Shown here: piece after piece, positions 20,417-31,160 of the stretch
How the letters are laid out: the number at the start of each line of letters is the position of its first letter
How positions within the stretch are numbered: the stretch's first letter is position 1
Assembly: GCF_000516985.1 (NCBI RefSeq)
Contig: NW_006917096.1
Location: forward strand, 3,705,606-3,769,605
Length of the DNA: 64,000 bases
Origin: Pestalotiopsis fici W106-1
Lineage: Eukaryota > Ascomycota > Sordariomycetes > Amphisphaeriales > Sporocadaceae
Direction: 5' to 3'
Position numbers and translations under genes: made by a program
The notes under the pieces: generated by a model
What the model was told of the DNA's origin: nothing
Database searches by the model: none
What the model saw: only the letters and a program-made list of their open reading frames with translations

Positions 20417-21534
20417 ATGGCAACCTTGCATGAACGAGAGACCTTTTTCGTAGGCGGCTCCTACACCCAAGGAGAAGATGGTAACCATAGGCTGTCTGGG
20501 CAGATGTACGTCGAGCATCTCTCACCGAGTCGGACCGAGGAAACCAAACCTTTTCCTCTCGTATTTATACACGGCGCAACGAGGACTGCCAATGTCGGTC
20601 TATCATCTTCTTGCGGTGTGGGCACACGCTAAATGAATACCAGGACTGGATCACCAAACCCGACGGCAAACCTGGTTGGGCTTCGTTCTTCTTGTCGCGT
20701 GGGTACGAGCTCTATCTAGTTGATCAACCGTATCGCGGTCGAAGTGCATGGCCCCCGGGTCATGGAACTATCATCGCCTACACTGCCGAGCAGATCCAGC
20801 AGATATTCACAGCGTGCAAGCAGTACGAGATATGGCCGCAGGCAGCTCTGCACACACAGTGGCCTGGTACCGGCGTGATGGGTGATCCCATTTTTGACCA
20901 GCTGTTCGCTTCGACTCTCCAGATGGTCGGCGATACAGACCTCCAGGAGCGAGCAACGCAGGCGGCGTGCGCAGCATTATTAGATAGGATCAACCGACCG
21001 GTGATTCTGGTCGGCCACTCTCAAGGTGGTTCGACTCCGTTGCTTGTGGCCGACGTGCGACCAAGCCAGGTCAAAATGATTGTGACAATTGAGCCGGTCG
21101 GGCCTCCCTTTTCCAAGGCCTCGTTTATCAAGGGTCCGGGGGCGCGTTACGGCGTCTCCTTTGCCCCCATCACCTACGACCCGCCAGTCTCGGATCCCGA
21201 CACAGACTTTGTCAAGGTGGATTTGAAGGCAAACTCGCCATCGCGGGTGGATTGTCTGCAGCAGGCTGAATCGCCTCCGCCGCGACAGCTGATCAATCTC
21301 AAGGGCATTCCGGTACTACTCATGACGTCCCAGGCCTCGTATCACGCACAGTACGATTGGGCAATAGTGCGGTATCTACGGCAAGCCGGTGTCGAGGCGG
21401 AACACATGGAGTTGCAAGGCGTTGGCTTGCTCGGCAATGGACACATGATGTTTCTTGAGGAGAACAGCGACGAGATTGCCGCTGCGCTTGAGGGACGAAT
21501 CGATGAAATTGTGCAGCGTAGAGCGGCAGCCTAG
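20417..21534 (+). CDS. alpha/beta hydrolase family protein
   Basis: Exons 20417-20593 and 20644-21534, 355 aa. The 50-nt intron (GTCGGT donor, GCTAAAT branch, CAG acceptor) restores FIHGATRTAN-DWITKPDGKPGW, matching the family's 'HGGGQTG.NW..TPDGRPGW' block with the oxyanion HG. Nucleophile elbow GHSQGG has Ser185. The acid and base are presumably in the C-terminal third, with His in GNGHMM. It resembles fungal hydrolases with a VDQPxRGRSAW block, whose substrates are mostly unknown esters. No signal peptide, so likely cytosolic. The ATG at 20417 is the first in frame. The weak donor leaves some doubt on the exact junction. Confidence 0.85.
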
Positions 21535-22030
21535 CGGCTGCTCTCGTAGCCGACTGGCTATTGACGCGCAGAGATTATCCATGCCTTCGTGTTCCTAGCT
21601 GGTCAAGTATTCGAATGAGTATTTCAATCAATTCATTACTCAGAGAGTCACCACACCAACGTGAGGGTACGTGCAGAGCATTTGCGTGCATGTCCACCTC
21701 GATATAATACACCTTCATTTCCAGTCTCCAGGGTCGTTGGGTACTATGGGGCAGCTCATCTTCCTTGTATCTCTATACGACCCTAGGCGGTGCCCCGCAG
21801 TTTTGGGATCTTTTGACTGTTACAACGTGCGCCCGAAAGCGGCCATGACTTCAGTGACTCATGTTTCGAATTCGTTGTATAATAGGAACTCGAGAAGAGA
21901 CCGCTCTTCCAACAACGAAATCTCAGTATAATATCCAGCGAACTGCAGCCCAAGTTTCAGTCGTCGAGACCTACAGAAAACTGCACCGTTCACAGCTCGT
22001 CATCGCCCCAATTTGCACAAACTATCCAGA
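21535..22030. other. intergenic
   Basis: No gene recognised. A short frame at 21671-21931 has no domain. The 3' part is the likely promoter of the PNPOx-like gene. Confidence 0.5.
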
Positions 22031-22696
22031 ATGACACCAGAGCCGAATACAATAAGGGCAAAATTGCGAGGCCTGTCCTCACTCAAGGGCCCTCTGCCAG
22101 ATATTGATCCTGCGACGCTGCCTGACACCCCACAGGCGGCCTTTGAAGTCTGGCTTGACGAGGCCATTGCCCAAGGCATCACCGAACCTCATGCTATGAC
22201 TCTATCGACGGTCGACAAACAGGGAGGACCGGATGCTCGTGTCCTAATCTTGAAAGACCTTGATGAGCGCGGTTGGCATTTCGCGGCAAAGGGTACTAGT
22301 CCAAAGGGTAGGCAGATTGAGCAAAACGCCGAGGTGGCCCTGACCTTCTACTGGCCAAAATTGGGACGCCAGGTGCGCATTCGGGGCGTTGCTCATGCAC
22401 AATCCGTTGACGATTGTGCACGAGACTTCTCTGAGCGACCCGTCAGCTCCAAGATCAGCGCTGCAGCCTCCAAGCAGAGCGACATCTTGTCATCAACGGA
22501 TGAGCTGAGACAGGCACTGAAGAGCGCGGAAGCACTTTTTACGGAGAATCCAGATCAGGTCATGCCTGCCTGGAAAGTTTACGCTGTAGCGCCGACTGCG
22601 GTTGAGTTCTGGCAAGGTGCAACAGATCGGATGCATAGGCGCATACTATACCAACGTGAGGGTGAAGCCTGGAAGAAGCAAGCGCTTTGGCCCTAG
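22031..22696 (+). CDS. pyridoxamine 5'-phosphate oxidase-like flavoprotein
   Basis: Single exon, 221 aa, starting MTPEPNTIRAKLRGL. It contains an FMN-binding split-barrel (MTLSTVDKQGGPDARVLILKDLDERGWHFA; GRQIEQNAEVALTFYWPKLGRQVRIRG) and the PNPOx C-terminal dimerisation/active-site end (VEFWQGATDRMHRRILYQREG, then WKKQALWP). Length and end-to-end match agree with PdxH-type enzymes that oxidise pyridoxamine- or pyridoxine-phosphate to PLP. In the substrate-site segment, EFWQG..DRMH replaces the usual EFWQG..SRLH. Fungi often carry several such paralogues, so it may be a secondary family member rather than the housekeeping enzyme. Confidence 0.88.
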   Translation: MTPEPNTIRAKLRGLSSLKGPLPDIDPATLPDTPQAAFEVWLDEAIAQGITEPHAMTLSTVDKQGGPDARVLILKDLDERGWHFAAKGTSPKGRQIEQNAEVALTFYWPKLGRQVRIRGVAHAQSVDDCARDFSERPVSSKISAAASKQSDILSSTDELRQALKSAEALFTENPDQVMPAWKVYAVAPTAVEFWQGATDRMHRRILYQREGEAWKKQALWP

Positions 22697-23854
22697 AAGT
22701 GCTGAACCTGTATCGCTAGTTGCGAATACCTGCTCTTGTTGAAACGTTTCAACTGAGTTGGTAAAGAAAATGGCTGCGTGAAGGATTAATCTCAACTTGA
22801 GTTACATCTCTGTTCCGATAGGTGTAGGTCAAACTCGAGAGCATAGGCACAGAGACATTTGCTATACACCAATTAAGACCGTGATTTTTTATTGCAGTTG
22901 GACCACTGGATGTCGCAGCTTCAAAAGGGAACGAGAAAACATGCATGGCGAATAAAATACCACCATTATTCCATGCTGACTGATTTTAGAGTAGTTAGGG
23001 TGTCTTTAAGGGTTTGTTAATCGCGGCGCTCTACCTCAACACTGTTCACCCATGCAAATAGTTGAAGGAGATATTCATCGAGAGCTTTTGCTTGAACTTT
23101 TCAAATACAATCCCACCAGGAAATGGTCTGTGGTGTATAGAGACCTGGTGATTGTATTACATATGTACTGTTTGGAGTCTCAACCCCAGACTACATTCTA
23201 CTTGGCTTTCCTTGGCACCCCACGCGATTGACACTGCATTCGGGTCGATCCCGCCAGAAACTTCCCTGTCAGCTTGACACTTCAAACAAGCTTATTCTCA
23301 AGACGGCAATATGACACGCGACCACACTTGGCAGACGGCCAAGGCTGTTATTCAGATAGTAGGTGTGGTTAGATTGGGACGACAGCTTGTGTCAAGGTCG
23401 ACAAGCTTCACTGTCCTGACACGGCACGAGTTGCATTTTCTACCATATACGCCAAAACCGAACAGAGTAAAGCCGGCTGAACGGCACGCATCAACCAGAC
23501 CATGGGTTCGAACGGCCTGATCATTATCAAAAGAGTAAGCTCTATTGGTTGAAAATCTGTTCAATTTGTGTTGGAATAGTTTCGCGACTATTGAATGACC
23601 GACTTTGTTCAAACACTGGCCATGTCTATCTACCAAGGCATGGATGGTATGTAGAGTACTGTGGGAATACCTTATAATGATTAGTCCGCACTTCCATCAA
23701 CTGTTGCACTCATCTCATATATCATGAATTCGGAAGAACTCATCTCTTTTAGACTGCACATTGACTCATTGTGTTCATTCAAGATCCCCAATTCTATATA
23801 GATACACATAGCTCTTTCCAGCATCAAAATACGAGCAGCAAACACTTGATCAAG
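22697..23854. other. intergenic, 1.2 kb
   Basis: No gene seen. Frames at 23311-23520 and 23352-23636 overlap on opposite strands without recognisable features. Confidence 0.5.
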
Positions 23855-24658
23855 ATGAAGCTCAGTCTTTCGACCGCCTTGTCGTCTCTTCGACCGACTT
23901 TACGCTATCTTTTCATTCTCATGATTGCTCAACATGTCGCGGCAGACGATGACGACGATTCGACAAAGATTACTGCCAACTTTACGGAGCCCGCGACCGG
24001 TATACTGATGCAGAGATTCTTTGGCGCAAAGTCGGGCTTTGGCTTTGCCATCGCCGTCCCAGACACCCCGAGCACTGCCAACGCAACCTCGTTCATCGGC
24101 CACATGACCTTTCCACTCGCAAACGGTGCGGGTTGGGGTGGCTGGTCCTTGACGGGAGACATGGAAGGGCCGCTCCTCATGGCCGCCTGGCTTGGCCCCG
24201 ATGGTGGTAGTGTGGTATCTTCGTTTCGACAGGCCGACAACGAGGACGATAATCCTCCCGAGGTCACCGGAGCTTTTACGGTGCTGCCGATTGCCGAGGC
24301 CACGTCGGCCAACTCTTCATTCTTGACATATACATTCCTGTGCGAGGGGTGTCTAGCCTCTACCTTTGGTCTAGGACCAGACCAGACCGCAGCGACGGTC
24401 GAAATGGGTTGGGCCCTTGGAAGCAAAGCTGTCGGGAATCCCGAGTCAAGCGCTGCCGTCCTCAACTTTCACAATGTAGGCTTTGGTGGCTTTCAGGCAC
24501 AGCTTGGTCTGGCTCGATTACCTCAAGCCGATTTTGATAGAGTCGCAGCCCTGGCTGGACCACCTGCCCAACCAGCTGCGGGAGCAGTCCAATTTGCCGG
24601 CGACAATGGAGGCGAAGGTGATGATAGCGATGACAGTGAGGATGAAGACGATGACTAA
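23855..24658 (+). CDS. secreted AA8-type cytochrome domain protein (CDH cytochrome-like)
   Basis: Single exon, 267 aa, starting MKLSLSTALSSL. Residues 1-30 are a signal peptide with core YLFILMIAQHVAA. Residues 38-225 match the cytochrome b (AA8/DOMON) domain of cellobiose dehydrogenase: FTEPATGI, FGFAIAVP, GAGWGGWSLTGDMEGPLLMAAW. Candidate heme ligands are Met103 (GDM) and His206 (NFHN); Cys163/Cys166 may form a disulfide. There is no FAD dehydrogenase domain, CBM or membrane anchor. The protein ends in an acidic tail (residues 250-267, nearly all D/E/S/G). AA8 proteins transfer electrons to LPMOs or iron; this one would be a free extracellular electron carrier. Confidence 0.88.
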   Translation: MKLSLSTALSSLRPTLRYLFILMIAQHVAADDDDDSTKITANFTEPATGILMQRFFGAKSGFGFAIAVPDTPSTANATSFIGHMTFPLANGAGWGGWSLTGDMEGPLLMAAWLGPDGGSVVSSFRQADNEDDNPPEVTGAFTVLPIAEATSANSSFLTYTFLCEGCLASTFGLGPDQTAATVEMGWALGSKAVGNPESSAAVLNFHNVGFGGFQAQLGLARLPQADFDRVAALAGPPAQPAAGAVQFAGDNGGEGDDSDDSEDEDDD

Positions 24659-24849
24659 AAACTAAAGGCGATCGATGGAACATTATGGTTTGCAATGTAG
24701 TAGGTATAGCACGTTGAACAGTACGAATTGAGTGTTCAAACTCAGGCTCTTAAGAAATACAGATTATTCGTCCAAGGGTGCTGGAGCTGCAATGGGCACC
24801 GTTTAACAGTAAAGGCTTGATACTCAATATTCACAGGCCTTATGGTTTG

Positions 24850-26085
24850 CTAGTTACCAAGCGCCATGATGTCCATCTTCCGTTGTGCTTGATTCACAGT
24901 CCCGACAGCAATCGCCGTTCTGGTCCCATCCTGTTGCTCAATCCATCGCATAGGCCCCAGAGGCAATTCCTCAAAGACTTGTCCATTCTCATCTTTTAGC
25001 CATTTCATCCTCTCCATGATCTCTGAATCAAGGTCCGGAACCATGCCAAAGTCAAAATCGAATTGACCACCATATCTATGAGGTATGTTGATGGGATCTA
25101 TAAGCTCAGACAGCATGGAATACTCCTGCCCAGGAGGAACTATGAAAATCTTCGACACCGTGTTCTGGTCGAACCATTTGTTGATCCAGGACCAGACTGT
25201 GGGAAAGAAGGATGGCGCACCAATGATCTGGAAGGTGAAGTTTCATTAGTCAACGATGATGATTTAGGACTTGACTCAATCCGGCGATGCAACGGTACTC
25301 ACATAGGTTCTTCCAAGCGTCTCTGGGTAGTGTGCAGTAGCCAATGAGCTGGCAGCTTGCATATGGGTTTTCAGCCGCCAGAACTGAAGTAAGCCCACCC
25401 CTGATATGTCTACAATACAGGTAGCCTGCGTTATGGGTATACCTGGATTGGGTCGGGATTGAACCGTGGAGCAAAGAGGAAACACAAATCGTATTAGGTT
25501 TTCGTACGTGCAGAACAACCGTAGCATGGCCTGAGACTCTGTCCCTGTCACCGTATCGGTCGTTGATGAGCAGGAGGCCTTGTACGCGGCCATGAGACTT
25601 GGGCTCAGCTGTCCAATCTCGAAAAGAAATAACGGAACGCCGTTGCGATCTCTGCGACCAGTCCAGTGGGTATACTATATCATGACCGCATGGGTTAACA
25701 TTGAAAGTGCAAGTCCCCAACGTCAGCAACACATCTAGGTAGGGGTCAACGAACCAATTTTCGCGTTTCTTCGTACTTTGACACGTCGATTGTCTCGTAC
25801 AATTCTATGAGCTGATTTTCATCCCGCCACTTTCGTGTCGCCTGGTATTGTTGAAAGGCCTTTTCCACATCATAGTTACGTGCCCTAAGAAATCGGCTTT
25901 TAGAGATCTATCAGCTTTCACTTCATTCAATAATGAGCCATTCTAAATAGCGGGTCGTACAACAATGTTCCGTCATCAACAATACCGGATCGAATGTCAT
26001 CGCCATTGGGATTGGCTGCGTCTTTTATCAAGTCGTTAGTAACGCAAAGTTTCTTGAACTTTGCAAGTGCCGCAATTCCGGACAT
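24850..26085 (-). CDS. Sec14-like CRAL-TRIO domain protein
   Basis: Exons 26085-25961, 25896-25755, 25674-25303 and 25227-24850 total 1017 nt, or 338 aa; introns 64, 80 and 75 nt. CRAL-TRIO N-terminal region: DDGTLFRFLRARNYDVEKAF. Lipid-binding lobe: YTHWTGRRDRNGVPLFLFEIGQL, CIVDISGVGLLQFW, ...HYPETLGRTYIIGAPSFFPTVWSWINKWFD, KIFIVPPGQE and the closing IPHRYGGQFDF. Sec14-type proteins exchange phosphatidylinositol and phosphatidylcholine between membranes. The motif 'YPETLGR.YIINAP' is nearly complete. Intron 2 uses a weaker GTTCGT donor. It is one of four co-oriented minus-strand genes. The substrate lipid is not inferable. Confidence 0.88.
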
Positions 26086-26523
26086 TGGGGGCCTCAATTA
26101 TTAGTAGATATTGAATGAAGATTGCCAATGTCACAGGGCAGGTATATGGACAGTCGTTCCACTTTATATAATCACAGGCGTTTGCAGATCTGATTTTCCT
26201 GTTTGGCATCTATTTGCACTGCCTCAGCAGTACACGTATTGTTGCATCCCATTAAAGATGTAGCATGAAATTTAGCGGCACTAGTTCAGGCTACCTACTC
26301 TTTGCAACGTACGATATACGGTGTGAGCAGCAGGTAGTGACCTCGACGTCACTTTGATCTGTCATCACCATCGCCTAGTCAGTTTGCTTGACTTTTTATT
26401 GGGAACCCTTTGCTCGTGTCTTGAGATGATAGTATTATTTCACTCACTCCAGTTTGCAGGTTTTATTGGGTATCTAAGTATCTAGATGCTTTCCACGCTT
26501 AATGGCCGCGTAGAATACTACGG
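26086..26523. other. intergenic
   Basis: Upstream of the Sec14-like gene and downstream of the Zn2Cys6 gene. Nothing recognised. Confidence 0.5.
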
Positions 26524-27829
26524 TCAAGTGACTTCCAAGTCAATGCCAATTTCTTGGCACGGCCATGTAATTAAATATCTCCAATGAAGATCAAGGTAAC
26601 GGATAATCAATAGTAATAGACGAGACGCATTGCCTTCCATGAACCACACAGTTTCAAGGCGTTTGACCAAGACACAGAAATGTGCCAAGATGACCAGCGC
26701 CCAGGGCTCTTTCAGATGTAGCAGTCTCATAAACGCATCAGGTACCTGGCTCACCCAAAAGTTCATTGCGTTCCTCACCGGCGTGTTGTGATGGGATACA
26801 GAGGCCCTCGCAAAAGAGGCCCGAAGAGTTGTGAGGACAGTTTTACAAAGCGGTGAATTGGAAGTCAAATGTAGCAGCTGTCTCATGAGGATGGAAAGAT
26901 GATGGTCGTCCGAAAGGCTACCCGAAATGTCGACGGTCTTGTCAAATATTTGAAGAACGTGCGGACCCTCTTTAATCCAGGGCCTGGCAATCTCAACAAG
27001 ATGACATGAACCATGCATAAGGCGAAACCATTCAGGAAACCACGTCTGGCCAAATTCATGTTCCGGCTTTGAGGAAGGCAAGTATTTGTATCCAGCGAAT
27101 GAACACCATAGGATGCTTTTGGCATAGGCTATGAGAGCGTGGCAGTTTTGCTCATTGATGTTCTGCAAGGCTGAGCGGAACTCTGGTAGGGCAGCATGGT
27201 TATTCCTCGCCGCGACCATTGCATAATGGTTTTGCTGTAAAGGTTTGAGCCAGGAGAGGTGAGTAGCTGCCATGGCAAGAATGCCGCGCATAACAAAGGG
27301 GTACTCCTGACCGAGTCTGGGCATGGTCGTCTGGTGATGGGCGATCATGTCGGGGCGGTGTCCTACTGCTATAGAGCATGTGGACGTGAGGTATTGATGC
27401 ATCAGTTCAAGATCGCCAAGGTTTAATTCTGGCGGTGGAAGGATCCCTAGCTCCGACGCTTGCGGCGCTTTCAAAGTGTTCTCGTCGGTTGAGTCTACAC
27501 TGGAAGCCGCCTGCGCCTGGGGCTTGGACTGACGACGGCGACTCTCCTTGTTTTGGTAAATGCATGGCGTTGAATGTCTATCACAGCCAGAACAGACGGG
27601 TCTTCGTTCATCACACTATTGAAAACAAGGTTGGCACTCGCGGTTTAAAGGAGAGTACAGATAAAATTTGACACGGCTGGGAGACATTTACCTTCTGGCG
27701 GCGGCTCTTGCAGGACTGACATCCAGTCTTGACCTTGTGGTGTGCCTTCCTTCGTCTGCGGTCACGATGGTCGGTACCTTGGAACTGGCCTAAGGTTGAG
27801 GACTGGGCATCTGGAGGTGGGTGATTCAT
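26524..27829 (-). CDS. Zn2Cys6 transcription factor
   Basis: Exons 27829-27692 and 27615-26524, 409 aa, with a 76-nt intron (GTAAAT...CAATAG) inside the zinc cluster. Cys37, 40, 47, 54, 57 and 64 form the binuclear cluster (CxxCx6Cx6CxxCx6C), preceded by a basic run (HRDRRRRKAHHKVK). The C-terminal region begins NLGDLELMHQYLTST and continues FVMRGILAMAATHLSWL, as in UPC2/ECM22-like fungal regulators. Short length and absence of a full fungal-TF middle homology region also fit that group. The start at 27829 is preferred; an in-frame ATG 39 codons upstream (27946) would add a hydrophobic extension. Likely a nuclear activator of nearby or lipid-related genes, by inference only. Confidence 0.88.
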
Positions 27830-28861
27830 CACGGCAATGACCAGGCTAGATATGATGCTTATTTGTCCAAGCGCGCACACGAGTACGGTATGCGATATAC
27901 GACCAGGGGGGAGAGCAATAAAGGAATGAGGAAGGGATCTGGTCATGCTTGCCTGTAGATTATGGACGTTTTGCCAGCGAAACCTCCTGTAAGCGCCAGC
28001 GTGGTTCAGGCTAGGGCATCAACCAGGCAGCTGTGCTTAGACACTTCATTAGCAGGCATTGATGTAATCAGTCACTAATGCAGCACTACCTCCAAGCATT
28101 CGTGTCTAAGGTAGGTGCCCACACACTCTAATAGCCATAATCCAAACTCGATTGAATTCAAAAGTGGGATTTGGAGTACGGGCAGGTTAAAAAATGATGA
28201 ATTACTTAGTAAACCTAGGCGGACAAGCGCCTTAATGACACGAGTCCGCGTATGGTGTGCTGACTGACACCTTGGGCAGCTACTTGGTCTGTGAAAATCG
28301 AGTCTGTATACCATTCAAGGTTACGGTTTATCTTGATGCAATACTGGGATTCGCAACATTGGCCGTCAAGTTGCTTGATGAATACTAGGTCCTTCGTGAC
28401 TGTGGTGGCCGCTAAAGATATGGCGGCCTCGCTACTCGAATGGGAGGCTTTCAATGTCATTCCGTTCAAGATCGAAAGAGATAACGGAACATGGAGATGA
28501 GCCACAGTTTTCGCAAGGATATTGAGCATTCTCACCGCTGAATTGGAAGGAAATCCCCATTTTGAACATGGCAGCTTCTGGACGAGCCATGAACGCCTGG
28601 ATCCATGGGTAGTTGTGGGCATGTCGAGCTAGCTTTGAGGACGAGAAATTCTTCTCCGACTTTTTTTCTGGAGATAAGACATCATTCTTGCAGCGCGGCA
28701 GTGTAATATTCTAGTACTATATCCACCAACACCAACCGTTGAGCTTCAACATAGTCTCAAACAGATAGGATGTTCTGCCGTTATCTCCAGTCACTGCTCT
28801 TCCCATACCAATCCCCTGTTCGCCGGCCCGTTCATTTCAACAACTGAACAGCCTCGATGGT
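27830..28861. other. intergenic, 1.0 kb
   Basis: No supported gene. A 135-codon minus-strand frame at 28215-28622 has no recognisable domain. It may be a decayed coding remnant but this cannot be shown. Confidence 0.45.
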
Positions 28862-30029
28862 CTACAACGTAATATTGAGTGACGCCAGAATCCCAAAGAG
28901 GTCCAAATTCACTCGCATACCAACAATCTTTCCCTCTTTCCACCGAGCAATCGTGAAGTGAAGTAGACTGAAGTTCTCCCCGGTGGGTTTGACAGGCGCG
29001 TCCGATATGTACAAAGGAAGAGAAAGATTACCCTGGTGAGTACCACTGAGAAAAGCTACCGTAGCAGTCCAATCCCCTTGGCCAATGACTGGTCGGAAAT
29101 ACGGATCATTCTCGAGCCGAAGATTGGGAAACGCGGTCTTCATGCCTTGAAGCCAATTGATGTAGCCCTGTGCGTTTAGCGGCTTGTCCGTAAGTCCGTA
29201 GACTGCCACATCTGGTGATAGGTTGAGGCTCTCGAGAGTAAAGTTACCATTATTCAGTGCATCGTCCCCACGCAAAATGGCAGCCTTGTTGATTGCTGAG
29301 TTGTCCTGGCCAGGCACAGACGACAAGGGAGTCGCAAGATTGAGCTCAAGGTCGGGAAGACCATCAGAGGGCGGGCTTGGTAGCACTCCGAGGCTTCGAT
29401 ACATGGCTGGGCTATCAGACCAGAGAAACTCCTCCATCATCCCCATTGTTCCATCGAGCAACGGTCATGAGGTCCATCTTGTACTGCTTGTTGGTAGGCG
29501 GCAGCAGAGTCCCGCTCAGACTCGGAAGTGGACCATTTTGGAGACCAGACACTTCCGCCAAGGCAACAGTCCAGTCACCTTCTCCAAAAAGAATCTTGTA
29601 GTCGTGGTTGTGTATGGTGATATCAGTTGTCGAATAAGTCAAACGCATGTCCTCTAAATGTTCCGTCAAATTCATTGTCACACCGCCAGTGTAGTAGACG
29701 GTGATATTCGGGTGGTGATTGAATCGCGGCATATCCCGAGCAATGAATGCATCGTCGGTAACCTGCATCTGTCTCATATTCTGGGCAACGGACCAATGTG
29801 TTACGTTGTCCTGATTCGTTGTCATCTCTTGTGGGGTGGTCTCTAGGAGTGAAGTTAATGACCGTTTCCGGATTCGATTTGCCAAGAAGTATGCCTACAC
29901 ACCTCGTTTCTGAAAATTGTTCTTCAAAGTAGATCGCATCTGATGAAGAGGCTGCATGTTGCCTGGAGCGCAAGTAACGGCACTCTGGCCGAGAGACAGC
30001 AGTACCGCGATAGAAGTAAGCTTCATCAT
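28862..30029 (-). CDS. secreted protein with two SnoaL/NTF2-like domains, one apparent frameshift
   Basis: Exons 30029-29903 and 29842-28862 with a 60-nt intron (GTGTGT...CCTAG). The N-terminus MMKLTSIAVLLSLGQSAVTCAPGN is a signal peptide. Two SnoaL-like units follow: the first with NITVYYTGG, ILFGEGDWTVALAEVSG and MTVARWNNG; the second with VAVYGLTD, YINWLQGMKTAFPNL, IGQGDWTATVAFLSGTHQG and FTIARWKEGKIV. The frame breaks at a CCCC run (plus strand 29441-29444): one base fewer gives ARWNNG followed directly by MMEEFLWSDSP, the normal continuation of the fold. The total is one base over a multiple of three. It is a lesion or a sequencing indel. Fungal secreted members have no known substrate. 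The protein is next to a P450 gene. Confidence 0.75.
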
Positions 30030-31160
30030 GCTGGAACGTTCTTGGAATGTTAAATTTGTGATTTGATGGTGTGTGTATCTCAGAGTTTTTGGTAGAGACT
30101 ACCAGGCATAATATAGGTTTTCTTTCTTTCTTTCCTTGAGTTTTCAACAAGTCTACAAGCTTTGATTTCAAAGCCATTCTGCACCGCCTACAGCAGCAGA
30201 GACGATAGTCCGAAGGCCGAAATCGTCGCAGGATCCAATGAAGAATGAATCGCACTTCTTTTTTCCGCAATTATTTGCAGATCGCGGCTTGGTGACATGG
30301 CCAAACATATTTTTAAGCACGAAAAGACTAGACTGCTTAGTATCAAGCATTGTGGTTGAAGCGCATCAACTCTGTGAATTACAGTATGTCGCGATTTGCC
30401 GGACATGATCTACGAGCGCGAGCCGAGTAAGTTGTGCTGGTAAGAAGTCATCATACATGCATTTGTCATACTAAAAAGGTTGACACTGCTAAAGTACTGA
30501 CACCCTACATCGCAAGCCCACAGGGGGAGGTCGGTGTCGATCTCCTCGATATTATACGGTATACGGTATACGGGACGAGCTAACCTATCCCTGGACTTAG
30601 CGAGAAGCCACCAACTTGCTCAGCCAGCACTTAACTTTCACTGCCCAATTAGTTGATGGGTGGCAGCCAAACGAATAAGCAGCTGGTTTCCAGCCAGCCA
30701 GTCGCTTCAATATGATTTTGCCGCACGCATTAGTTGAAATGGAATTTCTTCTAGTTAATCGTAGCTTCTCAGATCCGTTTGTGTGGTCTGCTCTTTTTGT
30801 CACGCAGATGTTGTCACGTCCACATGGCTGACTCGGCACATGAGACTACGTTGGCGCAAGCGAGACAGTAGTACGGTAAATTTCTAAATGAGCAGAAGCC
30901 CAAGGACAATGGGTAGAGTATTCGTAGCTTATGAGTGACTTAAACCCAAATAAATGGGGAGAATATAGATCCCATTTCGATTTCCCTTTCCAGAGGATAT
31001 CTTCAGGCGGCGAGTTACTTCAATCAATAGTGTAGTGAGTCCATGAATAGACATCATATTCTTTTCCATCCGGCCATCTCGAGAGATGAACATTCTCAGA
31101 GGACGTAGCATGGTTACAAACGGTCCAAGGATCCATCTTCTCCGTTAGCTATCAGCTATC
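30030..31160. other. intergenic, 1.1 kb
   Basis: No gene seen. A short triple repeat of TATACGG occurs near 30554-30575. Frames at 30597-30839 and 30929-31111 have no recognisable features. Confidence 0.5.

Noticed and set aside
23500..23525. GGGTTCGAAC resembling a tRNA T-loop
   Set aside because: No matching acceptor, D or anticodon stems around it on either strand.
28215..28622. 135-codon minus-strand frame
   Set aside because: No recognisable family and no continuation through splice sites. Recorded only as a possible remnant within an intergenic entry.
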